NCBI GenBank assembly: GCA_003456855.1
Contig: DMOO01000221.1
Coordinates: forward strand, 1 to 19,763
Direction of reading: 5' to 3'
DNA length: 19,763 bases
Origin: Sphaerochaeta sp.
GTDB lineage: Bacteria; Spirochaetota; Spirochaetia; Sphaerochaetales; Sphaerochaetaceae
Position 1 is the stretch's first letter; every line of letters starts with the position of its first letter. Below the pieces are notes generated by a model, which was not told the DNA's origin, ran no database searches, and worked only from the letters and a program-made list of their open reading frames with translations. Below, one piece after another: positions 7,708-13,905 of this stretch. Made by a program: the position numbers and the translations under genes.

Positions 7708-7726
7708 GAGGATATGGGAGATCCTC
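7708..7726 (-). other. Small hairpin preceding the 7616-7690 terminator
   Basis: A perfect 6-bp inverted repeat GAGGAT / ATCCTC with a 7-nt loop. On the minus strand it comes 17 nt before the long terminator hairpin. It has no T-run of its own, so it is not a terminator. It may be one limb of a structured RNA. The rest of the 7540-7818 gap is AT-rich and holds no gene that I can see. Confidence 0.4.
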
Positions 7727-7818
7727 AGTATGTAACCCAAAGTTAATTAAACTTACTGTGATAGTGAATAATCAAAAATAGACTAGTGTATGATTTCTAG
7801 ACAAATTGCCAACAATGA

Positions 7819-8382
7819 CTAGTTTTCCTTCTTTGAGGTCTTTGTCATTATGTCCTTTGCAACCTCAGGCCAGATTTGACAATATCTGTGGAACTGGGCC
7901 TTTGCATCAGCCTTCATGCCTGAGTTTATCCAGTCGATGATCTGTCCGAACATGCTGCACTTGATGAACCTTATGATTATCTCGGAATCCGACTTGGAGA
8001 GATGAAGGTCCTGGATGGTCTTTTCCATGTAGGACCTCACCAGAACATCGCAGCTGTTCCAGAGGAAGGACTCGTAGATATCCTTGCTCGAGGATCTGAA
8101 CAGGTTGCTTACAGCCCTCTTGTTTGCCAAGACATTGTCTATCATGGCGCAGACGCAGTCTTCCAGTGACTCTATGTCGGAATACTTCTCAATTGTCTTC
8201 CTTCCGTCCTCGAGGAAGATCTCCTCAACCAAGGCAGGTATGTCACGGAAATGATAGTAGAAGGTGTTGCGGTTCACCCCGCAATCCTCAACGATGTCCC
8301 TTACGGTGATCTTGTTGACTGGCTTCTCGTTGAGTAGCTTGAGGAAGGAGTCAATGATTGCCTGTCTTGTGAAATTCGCCAT
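7819..8382 (-). CDS. TetR/AcrR-family transcriptional regulator
   Basis: 187 residues. The helix-turn-helix is clear in residues 6-48: RQAIIDSFLKLLNEKPVNK, then ITVRDIVEDCGVNRNTFYYHFRD. The NRNTFYYHF version is typical of TetR proteins with a variable C-terminal ligand domain. The start has AGGA 7 nt upstream. It diverges from the PAP2-family gene, with 128 bp between the chosen starts, so that gene is its most likely target besides itself. No clear palindrome is visible between them, so the operator cannot be named. Confidence 0.9.
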   Translation of the reverse strand: MANFTRQAIIDSFLKLLNEKPVNKITVRDIVEDCGVNRNTFYYHFRDIPALVEEIFLEDGRKTIEKYSDIESLEDCVCAMIDNVLANKRAVSNLFRSSSKDIYESFLWNSCDVLVRSYMEKTIQDLHLSKSDSEIIIRFIKCSMFGQIIDWINSGMKADAKAQFHRYCQIWPEVAKDIMTKTSKKEN

Positions 8383-8402
8383 GTTCTAATCCTATTTAGC
8401 CA

Positions 8403-8431
8403 AATATATATGACCGGATGGAAAACGGCAA
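8403..8431 (-). promoter_or_regulatory. Candidate promoter of the second TetR-type gene
   Basis: On the minus strand TTGCCG (8426-8431) and TATATT (8403-8408) are separated by 17 bp and match the sigma70 boxes at four and five of six positions. The -10 box lies 20 bp before the start codon, so the 5' UTR would be about 13 nt, just enough for the AGGA site. Confidence 0.45.
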
Positions 8432-8510
8432 CTAAACTTTAAAAACAAAAATGGTACTGGATTTCCTCCAACAGATTGATTAGTATGTGTGCGGGTTGTG
8501 GGAGACGGAG

Positions 8511-9212
8511 ATGGCTATGGGTAAAATCATCAAGAGAATCAAGGATGTTCCAGTATATGGCTGGGTTCTTGGAATCGTCTACTTCGTACTTCAGTATGCA
8601 TTGTATCGTCTTGCCAATCTGCTGAGCAGAGTCTTCGGGACAATAGACTGGGCCTTCGCACCGAAGATCCCGTTCATTGATGACAACATCCCAGTGATAT
8701 CGGTGTTCGTTGTGTTCTATGTCTTCTCCTACGTCTTCTGGATTTGCGGTCCTATAATCGCATCGCTTACGGAGAAGAGGAACTTCATCAACTACATCAT
8801 AGGTCTTTCAGCCGCATACCTCATAGGTTTTCTGATCTTCCTTTTCATGCCGACCTACATGGACAGGGCAGCAGAGGGACTAATGCACTTTGCTGAGCGC
8901 CCGGGTGTGTTCAATGCGCTTCTCAAGATGGTCTATGGTGCCGATGGTGGGGAGCTTGCATTCAACCTCTTCCCTTCCTACCATTGTCTGATAAGCCTTT
9001 ACTGCTATCTTGGAATCAGAAAGCGAGAAGAGGTCTCGAAGGGTGTCAGGATCTATTCTCTGGTCATGACGATCCTGATCTGCATGTCCACCGTCTTCAC
9101 AAAGCAGCATTACTTCCTGGACATCCTGGGAGGTCTTGGAATCTCACTCATCTGCTATGCAGTGGTTCAGAAGCTTGACCCGGGCAGCCGCATCCTCAAG
9201 CAGAAAAAATAA
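8511..9212 (+). CDS. PAP2-family membrane phosphatase/phosphotransferase
   Basis: 233 residues from the chosen ATG, which has GGAG 6 nt upstream. A GTG at 8487 would add eight residues but has no ribosome site; an ATG at 8517 is also possible. About six membrane helices are visible. Conserved PAP2 motifs are FPSYHC (His158, near the usual PSGH motif) and TKQHYFLDILGG (His200, the nucleophile motif HxxxD). The first motif KxxxxxxRP is not obvious, as in the PAP2_3/inositol-phosphotransferase-like subgroup. It likely dephosphorylates or transfers phospho-groups on lipid substrates at the membrane. It is the only rightward gene in the middle of the window and faces the TetR-type regulator. Confidence 0.82.
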   Translation: MAMGKIIKRIKDVPVYGWVLGIVYFVLQYALYRLANLLSRVFGTIDWAFAPKIPFIDDNIPVISVFVVFYVFSYVFWICGPIIASLTEKRNFINYIIGLSAAYLIGFLIFLFMPTYMDRAAEGLMHFAERPGVFNALLKMVYGADGGELAFNLFPSYHCLISLYCYLGIRKREEVSKGVRIYSLVMTILICMSTVFTKQHYFLDILGGLGISLICYAVVQKLDPGSRILKQKK

Positions 9213-9232
9213 GGGCCATCAACCGATAGCCC
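9204..9232 (-). terminator. Intrinsic terminator of the methionine transporter operon
   Basis: Read on the minus strand, GGGCTATC pairs fully with GATGGCCC (8 bp with one G-T pair) around a 4-nt loop GGTT, followed by TTATTTTTT. It begins 22 nt after the metI stop. The T-run is encoded by the last lysine codons and stop codon of the converging PAP2 gene (AAAAAATAA), so the terminator and that gene end share bases. On the plus strand the hairpin lacks a T-run. Confidence 0.85.
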
Positions 9233-9254
9233 CGTATCAACGAATCAATGTTCC

Positions 9255-9965
9255 TCAACGATTGTGGGTCTTCAGGATTATGGTCCTGTTTGTGGTCTTT
9301 CTGGCAAGGAAGTTGCCAAGTGCCTGGATTATGCAGACAACAATCAGAAGAACGATAACACAGACGTTGACAATGTCCTGGTGGTGCTGGCCCTGCCCGT
9401 AGTTTATGGCAAAGGAACCGATTCCACCTGCACCGACAGCTCCGGCCATTGTGGTGAGACCGATCAGTGAGATCGCTGTGATTGTGGTGACCCTGATCAG
9501 CTCAGGCACAGCCTCATGGAGATAGACCCTGAAGATTATCCCAAAGACTGATGATCCCATTGAACGGGCAGCCTCGATCTTTCCTGGGTCAACGTTTACA
9601 AGCACTGTCTCTACCTGTCTTGTGAAGAAAGGGACACATCCGAAGACCACAGGCACGACTGCGCCCTTGACTCCGATTGATGTTCCAACCAGATACCTTG
9701 TGAAAGGGATCAGGAAGATCAGCAGGATGACGAACGGAATCGATCTGAACACGTTGATTATTGTGTTGACGATGCTGAAGAGTATCTTGTTCTGCTTGAT
9801 TCCACCCTCTCTGGACACTGTAAGGATGATTCCGAACAGCATTCCAAGGACGAATGAGATTACGCCTGGGATCAGGAACAGCATTGCCGTCTGACCGCAG
9901 CTCATGAAGAACCTCTCCCTGTATGCGTAGAGATTCGGTGCAACCATCTTGAAGAATGAACTCAT
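9255..9965 (-). CDS. metI: Methionine-type ABC transporter permease MetI
   Basis: 236 residues with five to six membrane helices. NVFRSIPFVILLIFLIPFTRYLVGTSIG and the coupling-helix block KIEAARSMGSSVFGIIFRVYLHEAVP (residues about 129-155) are typical of MetI. SLIGLTTMAGAVGAGGIGSFAINYG is the conserved C-terminal signature. It forms the membrane channel for methionine uptake with MetN and MetQ. The start overlaps the metN stop by 4 nt (ATGA), so the two are coupled. It is the last gene of the operon and is followed by a clear terminator. Confidence 0.94.
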   Translation of the reverse strand: MSSFFKMVAPNLYAYRERFFMSCGQTAMLFLIPGVISFVLGMLFGIILTVSREGGIKQNKILFSIVNTIINVFRSIPFVILLIFLIPFTRYLVGTSIGVKGAVVPVVFGCVPFFTRQVETVLVNVDPGKIEAARSMGSSVFGIIFRVYLHEAVPELIRVTTITAISLIGLTTMAGAVGAGGIGSFAINYGQGQHHQDIVNVCVIVLLIVVCIIQALGNFLARKTTNRTIILKTHNR

Positions 9966-11008
9966 GCCAACACCTCCACTCTTACATTGCTTTCCTTAAG
10001 GTAATCCATAGCCTTGTCTATGTTCTCCTGGTCTCCATCGATCTTCACGACCATTGCACCAAGCCCGTTTCCGCCTATGGTCTCAAGGTTTGCAAGCATG
10101 ATGTTGAAGTCAATGAAGAAGTTTCTGCTCATGTATGAGATGAGCGGCTTGTCCACGTTCTTGTCGAAGATCAGCTTGTACAGATGCTCACCGTTCGCCT
10201 TCGCCTCCTTGACCAGGTCATCGACCTTGGCAAGGGAGGATGTTGAGTTGACGAACTTCTCTGTGATAGGCATGATCGGAAGCGAGAACACATCGTAGAC
10301 TGTACCCTCCTCGACAACCTTGCCCTTCTCCATGACGGCGACCCTGTCGCAGACCGTCTTGATGACGGACATCTCATGGGTGATGATGACTATCGTCAGG
10401 CCAAGCTTCTCGTTCAGGTCGTTCAGAAGTCTGAGAATCGACTCCGTTGCATCCGGGTCAAGTGCAGATGTCGCCTCGTCGGAAAGAAGCAGCTTGGGGT
10501 TGTTTGCCAGGGCTCTTGCAATGGCCACCCTCTGCTTCTGTCCACCGGAGAGCTGTGACGGGAAGACGTCAGCCTTGTCCGAAAGGCCTACCAGATCCAG
10601 AAGCTCGAAAACCCTCTTGGAGATCTCCTCCTTGGACTTTCCGTTGAACTTCAAGGTGTATGCCACATTGTCGAAGACTGTGCTTCTGTCAAAGAGGTTG
10701 AAGTGCTGGAAGATCATTCCGATCGAACGCCTCATGTTGTTCAGGCTCTTCTCTGACAGGATCTTGCCATCCTGGTACAGCTTGCCGTCCTTTGCTGTTA
10801 TCGTCCCGAACCCTTCCATGGTCATGGAACCGGAATCAGGGGTCTCGAGGAAGTTGATGCATCTGACCAGTGTGGACTTTCCTGCACCGGAGTAACCTAT
10901 CACACCGAATTTCTCGCCATCCTTGATGTTCAACGAGACATCGTCAAGGGCAACCACATCGCCGCTTTTGAGGTGGAACGTCTTGTTATAGTTCTCTATT
11001 TTAATCAT
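9962..11008 (-). CDS. metN: Methionine ABC transporter ATP-binding protein MetN with NIL domain
   Basis: 348 residues. ABC ATPase motifs in order: Walker A GYSGAGKST (38-46), Q-loop IFQHFNLF (99-106), signature LSGGQKQR (153-160), Walker B LLLSDEATSALD (173-184) and switch histidine ITHEM (211). Residues about 265-345 form the ferredoxin-like NIL domain that binds methionine and gives feedback inhibition (transinhibition) of the transporter in studied members. This domain, and the MetI-MetQ neighbours, point to methionine rather than another substrate. The start has GGAG at 13 nt, rather far, right after the M20 gene stop. Confidence 0.95.
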   Translation of the reverse strand: MIKIENYNKTFHLKSGDVVALDDVSLNIKDGEKFGVIGYSGAGKSTLVRCINFLETPDSGSMTMEGFGTITAKDGKLYQDGKILSEKSLNNMRRSIGMIFQHFNLFDRSTVFDNVAYTLKFNGKSKEEISKRVFELLDLVGLSDKADVFPSQLSGGQKQRVAIARALANNPKLLLSDEATSALDPDATESILRLLNDLNEKLGLTIVIITHEMSVIKTVCDRVAVMEKGKVVEEGTVYDVFSLPIMPITEKFVNSTSSLAKVDDLVKEAKANGEHLYKLIFDKNVDKPLISYMSRNFFIDFNIMLANLETIGGNGLGAMVVKIDGDQENIDKAMDYLKESNVRVEVLA

Positions 11009-11015
11009 TCAGTTT

Positions 11016-12209
11016 TCAGCTCCGATCGATTGTACCATTTAGGAAGTTTATTGCATAGGCCACGTGGAGGCTGGCAGCCACGACCATGCAGTCCTCGTCA
11101 AGCTCGACCTTCTCGTTGTGAAGCGGGAGCCTCGTCTCAGGCTTTGAGCTTCCGGAACCGACATAGCCATAGACTCCAGGGACCTTTATGATGTACTCGG
11201 CGAAGTCATCTCCGCCAAGGGATATCGGTCTGTTGGTTATGACGTTATCGCTTCCAAGAAGCCTGGCTGCGACCTTCTGGGCCTCAATGCTTGATTCCTC
11301 ATCGTTCACCAGCGGGCTCGTGAAGTCCTTCCATTCGAAGGAGACCTCGGCACCGTAGCTCTTGGCAATCGACTTGGAGATCGTCTCAAGGGCCTCCTTG
11401 GCCCTACTTCTGGAATCCGCCGTCATGGCCCTGATGGTCCCCTCCATCTCAGCATGGTCTGAGACGATGTTGTAGGCTGTGCCTGAATCGAGCTTTCCGA
11501 TTCCGATGAGCAGAGAGTCCACAGGGCTGAAGAGCCTTGACGGGATGCTCTGAGAGGCAACCACGATCTGGCTTGCCACGAACAGGGCGTCGACTCCCTT
11601 CTGAGGTGTCGAGATGTGAGAGGTCTTCCCCTTCACTGTAATTCTGAACCAGTCGACGCTTGCATTGTTGGGTCCCGGTGTAAGAGAAACCTTGCCTGCG
11701 TCGATCTCCGGGGCCACATGGATACCGAAGGTACGGTCAGCCCCATCCAGATAGCCACCGTCCACAAAGAGACGTGCGCCATAGCCGATCTCCTCGGCCT
11801 GCTGGAAGTTCAGCCTTACGGTGCCGGAGAACATGTCGGTGTGTGAGGCAAGGAACTTTGCAGCCCCCAGAAGCGATGCAGTGTGGGAATCATGTCCGCA
11901 GGCGTGCATCACACCCTTGTTCTGGCTCCTGAATTCGCAACCTGTCTGCTCCTCTATCGGAAGGGCGTCGATGTCGCAGCGAAGTACGATGGTCCTTCCC
12001 TCAGGGTTGTCCCCATGGATCTCCGAGTACACCCCGGTCTCACCGACTCTGGTGCATGACAGACCAAAGCTTTCAAGCTCCTGTTCGATGCGCTTTGCCG
12101 TCTCGAATTCGTGTCTTGAAAGCTCTGGATGTGAGTGGAAATGACGCCTGAGAGCAACAAGGTAGTCCCTGTTGCTCTCGATTTCGTGTCTTATGAACTC
12201 TTCTTGCAT
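11016..12209 (-). CDS. M20-family amidohydrolase (M20D; N-acyl-amino-acid hydrolase type)
   Basis: 397 residues from the chosen ATG, one base after the metQ stop (TGACATG). A longer frame to 12248 would overlap metQ by 38 bases and adds no conserved sequence. The metal ligands of the M20D group are visible: Cys104 and His106 in MHACGHDSHTASLLGAAK, Glu139-Glu140 in QQAEEIGYGA, His164 in FGIHVAP, and a C-terminal histidine in RLPLHNEKVELDEDCM. Relatives remove N-acyl groups from amino acids, or cleave indole-acetyl conjugates. Its position inside the met operon suggests that it frees methionine, or a related thio-amino acid, from an acylated or peptide form after import. No signal peptide is seen, so it is cytoplasmic. 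Confidence 0.88.
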   Translation of the reverse strand: MQEEFIRHEIESNRDYLVALRRHFHSHPELSRHEFETAKRIEQELESFGLSCTRVGETGVYSEIHGDNPEGRTIVLRCDIDALPIEEQTGCEFRSQNKGVMHACGHDSHTASLLGAAKFLASHTDMFSGTVRLNFQQAEEIGYGARLFVDGGYLDGADRTFGIHVAPEIDAGKVSLTPGPNNASVDWFRITVKGKTSHISTPQKGVDALFVASQIVVASQSIPSRLFSPVDSLLIGIGKLDSGTAYNIVSDHAEMEGTIRAMTADSRSRAKEALETISKSIAKSYGAEVSFEWKDFTSPLVNDEESSIEAQKVAARLLGSDNVITNRPISLGGDDFAEYIIKVPGVYGYVGSGSSKPETRLPLHNEKVELDEDCMVVAASLHVAYAINFLNGTIDRS

Positions 12210-12210
12210 G

Positions 12211-13131
12211 TCAGTTCTTAAGTCCTGCAAGCTCCTTGAGCTCATCAAGAGATGAAGCCTTCTTGGAGTAAAGTGAAAGTGGAGCGATCAGTGTGTCACC
12301 GATGGCCTCGATCTTGTAACCGTTGGCTGCGATCTCCTTGTTCAGGTAGGCCTTGTGCTGGAATGCGTTAAGGTCGATGTCGCCGCTGTTCAGAGCCTCG
12401 TTCGGGAGGTTGTAGGCATCGAAGACAACGAGCTCGAGGTAGACGTTTGCTCCGTTCTGGTCAAGCTGGTACTGGACTGCGTTGAGGTAGTCGTTGGCTG
12501 AACCGCAGACACCGATCTTGACGACTGTCTTTCCAGCCTTGTCTGACTTGTAGTTGTCGATGAAGTCAACGACTGTCTCGAGATCATACTTTCCCTCGTC
12601 AACGTATGTGACTGATGGATAGTAGGCCTCCTTGTACTTGGCAAGCAGATACTTTGCATAGACCTCTGAGTTGTATGCCTTGACGACTGCCTGGTAGGCT
12701 GGGTTGTCCTTGTCAGCGCTTCTTGCAACGACGATGTTGACAAATGGGTTGCTTCCGCTCTCGTCCTGCTTCTCGATGAGGATTGCATCCTTTGAAGGGA
12801 TGAGACCGTATGATGTTGCATAGGTTCCGTTGATTGTTGATGCACCGAAGTCATCGAGTGTTGATGTAAGTGTGTTTGCTGTTGTAGGAACGATCTCGAT
12901 GTTGTAGATGTACTTTGTGACGTCCTTGAGCTCTGGGGAGAAGCCTACTGCCGGGTCGACTTCGATCAGTCCTGCTGTCTCAAGAAGCTTGATGGCTCTG
13001 GCCTGGTTTGTTGCGTCGTCTGGAACACCGATCTTGAGAGGTCCTGAGGACTTGCCCTCTGAGGCTCCGGCTGCGAATGCGAAAGATACGATGGCGAATG
13101 CGATAAGCAATGTGGCGATGATTTTTTTCAT
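12211..13131 (-). CDS. metQ: MetQ/NlpA-type methionine-binding protein, circularly permuted
   Basis: 306 residues. Residues 1-21 are a signal peptide (MKKIIATLLIAFAIVSFAF, then AAGASEG) with no lipobox cysteine, so it is probably a soluble periplasmic protein. Residues about 30-165 match the half that is C-terminal in ordinary MetQ: IGVPDDATNQARAIKLLETAGLI, ASTINGTYATSYGLIPSKDA, NPFVNIVVAR, VVKAYNSEVYAKY. Residues about 203-300 match the ordinary N-terminal half: VVKIGVCGS, LVVFDAYNLPNEALNSGDID, LNAFQHKAYLNKEI, YSKKASSLDEL. The family order is the reverse. A linker at about 166-202 joins the old ends. Both lobes keep their methionine-site blocks, so function is likely kept. It is followed by the M20 gene, metN and metI, and preceded by a Met-rich leader peptide. 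A moderate AGGA site lies 8 nt before the start. Confidence 0.9.
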   Translation of the reverse strand: MKKIIATLLIAFAIVSFAFAAGASEGKSSGPLKIGVPDDATNQARAIKLLETAGLIEVDPAVGFSPELKDVTKYIYNIEIVPTTANTLTSTLDDFGASTINGTYATSYGLIPSKDAILIEKQDESGSNPFVNIVVARSADKDNPAYQAVVKAYNSEVYAKYLLAKYKEAYYPSVTYVDEGKYDLETVVDFIDNYKSDKAGKTVVKIGVCGSANDYLNAVQYQLDQNGANVYLELVVFDAYNLPNEALNSGDIDLNAFQHKAYLNKEIAANGYKIEAIGDTLIAPLSLYSKKASSLDELKELAGLKN

Positions 13132-13237
13132 GATATTTTCCTTTTAAATTATAAATTGAATACGATTGATATAACCAGTGAATACAGTTTCCCCGTATGC
13201 TGATCAACTTTGTTAACCTAAATATGATTTGACTGTG

Positions 13238-13267
13238 AAAAAGATATTATGCCCCAAAGGGCATCAT
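13238..13267 (-). terminator. Candidate attenuator hairpin in the met leader
   Basis: On the minus strand ATGCCC (13259-13264) pairs with GGGCAT (13249-13254) around a 4-nt loop TTTG. Two further A-T pairs can form beyond a mismatch, and five T residues (13238-13242) follow. The upstream arm contains the last methionine codon of the leader peptide, and the downstream arm contains its stop region. A ribosome stalled on the methionine codons would cover the upstream arm. The T-run is short and a few bases away, so termination strength is uncertain. Confidence 0.42.
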
Positions 13268-13309
13268 CATAGAGGACATCATGATTGCTGCTGAAAAAAT
13301 GTTTCTCAT
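13247..13309 (-). CDS. Methionine-rich leader peptide (uORF) of the met transporter operon
   Basis: A 20-codon frame with the perfect ribosome site AGGAGG (13317-13322) 7 nt before its ATG. It encodes MRNIFSAAI followed by MMSSMMMPFGA: six methionines in 20 residues, five of them clustered at positions 10-16 as MM and MMM. It begins about 23 nt after the predicted transcription start (promoter 13339-13367) and ends 115 nt before metQ. Such a layout is typical of leader peptides that sense an amino acid through ribosome pausing; here the sensed amino acid would be methionine, the substrate of the transporter encoded downstream. A hairpin with a T-run overlaps its end. The peptide itself probably has no other function. 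Confidence 0.72.
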   Translation of the reverse strand: MRNIFSAAIMMSSMMMPFGA

Positions 13310-13320
13310 TTCATGTCCTC
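13272..13320 (-). promoter_or_regulatory. Inverted repeat that can hide the ribosome site of the Met leader peptide
   Basis: GAGGACAT (minus strand, 13313-13320) pairs with ATGTCCTC (13272-13279) over 8 bp. An inner 4-bp ATGA/TCAT match at 13281-13284 with 13306-13309 extends it. The first arm contains most of the AGGAGG ribosome site; the second arm lies between the MM and MMM codons. The second arm ATGTCC can also pair with GGGCAT of the terminator-like hairpin, so alternative folds exist, as in amino-acid attenuators. Confidence 0.5.
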
Positions 13321-13338
13321 CTGTCTAAAGATGGCCCA

Positions 13339-13367
13339 TTATTAGCAGATTTCAAAAAAATATTCAA
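13339..13367 (-). promoter_or_regulatory. Sigma70-type promoter of the met transporter operon
   Basis: On the minus strand TTGAAT (13362-13367) and TAATAA (13339-13344) are separated by exactly 17 bp. The predicted start near 13332 puts the AGGAGG of the Met-rich leader peptide about 10 nt into the transcript. The 261-bp gap 13132-13392 otherwise holds the leader peptide, its hairpins and AT-rich sequence up to metQ. Confidence 0.6.
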
Positions 13368-13392
13368 TACCCATTGGATAATTATTCAAAAT

Positions 13393-13905
13393 TCACATTT
13401 TCTGCATCATTTTCTGCTTTTCACGGACCTGGCTTGCCCTGGCTATGACCTTCTCCGCCCAGTCATCATCCTGGGCCTTCAGAGGGAACACGTCAAAGCC
13501 GTACTCCTTGCCATAGGCCGCGAAGACCTCCTCGTCATCGACATGGAGGGATATCCTGTAATGGGTGGGCATCTTCTGGGGCATCGGCTCGGTGCGGTTG
13601 CCCTGCACCTCCTTGTTGTGCCTCTGGGCGTTGACTATGCCGTCAAAGGAGATGCCGTACAGGTGGAAGAGTCCCTTTATATACTTTATGCTTCTGTAGG
13701 AGCTGGTGTAGACCCATACCTCATAGCCCTGCTTCTGCAGCTCATTGATCAGCTTTGGGGTCCCGAGTCTGACCCTCTCCTTGAATATCCTGTTGAACGG
13801 GTACCTTAGAGGAGGCTCGGTCTTGTGGTCCTTTGGCGAGACGAAGATGACCTCGTCAAGGTCAAAGGAGACCCTCATCTTCCATTCCTGCTTTGAAGAC
13901 TTCAT
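13393..13905 (-). CDS. HAD-like hydrolase-fold protein, paralogue of the HAD part of the upstream gene
   Basis: 170 residues. MRVSFDLDEV near residue 10-19 has the HAD motif I pattern DxDxV (Asp15, Asp17), and EVWVYTSSYRS near 62-72 fits motif II with its Thr/Ser. ISLHVDDEE near 118-126 fits the acidic motif of the Mg site. It aligns along its whole length with residues about 141-290 of the preceding gene (FDLDEV, YPFNRIFKERVR, WVYTSSY, VDDEE, DDDWAEKV). It probably binds Mg2+ and acts on a phosphate, but the substrate is unknown. The start overlaps the stop of that gene by 4 nt (ATGA), so the two are made together and may form a complex. Confidence 0.68.
   Translation of the reverse strand: MKSSKQEWKMRVSFDLDEVIFVSPKDHKTEPPLRYPFNRIFKERVRLGTPKLINELQKQGYEVWVYTSSYRSIKYIKGLFHLYGISFDGIVNAQRHNKEVQGNRTEPMPQKMPTHYRISLHVDDEEVFAAYGKEYGFDVFPLKAQDDDWAEKVIARASQVREKQKMMQKM

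Noticed and set aside
12210..12248. Longer start for the M20 gene overlapping metQ
   Set aside because: The extra residues are not conserved in the family, and the ATG at 12209 directly after the metQ stop is the natural coupled start.
13238..13380. Terminator for the HAD gene at 13393 (weak TACCC/GGATA hairpin, 13368-13380, then a T-rich stretch)
   Set aside because: The stem is only 5 bp with a G-T pair and the T-run is eight bases away; the T-run is better explained as the spacer of the met promoter.
13132..13392. SAM riboswitch or methionine T-box before metQ
   Set aside because: No T-box sequence (AGGGTGGNACCGCG) and no SAM-I core were found on the minus strand; the Met-rich uORF explains control better.
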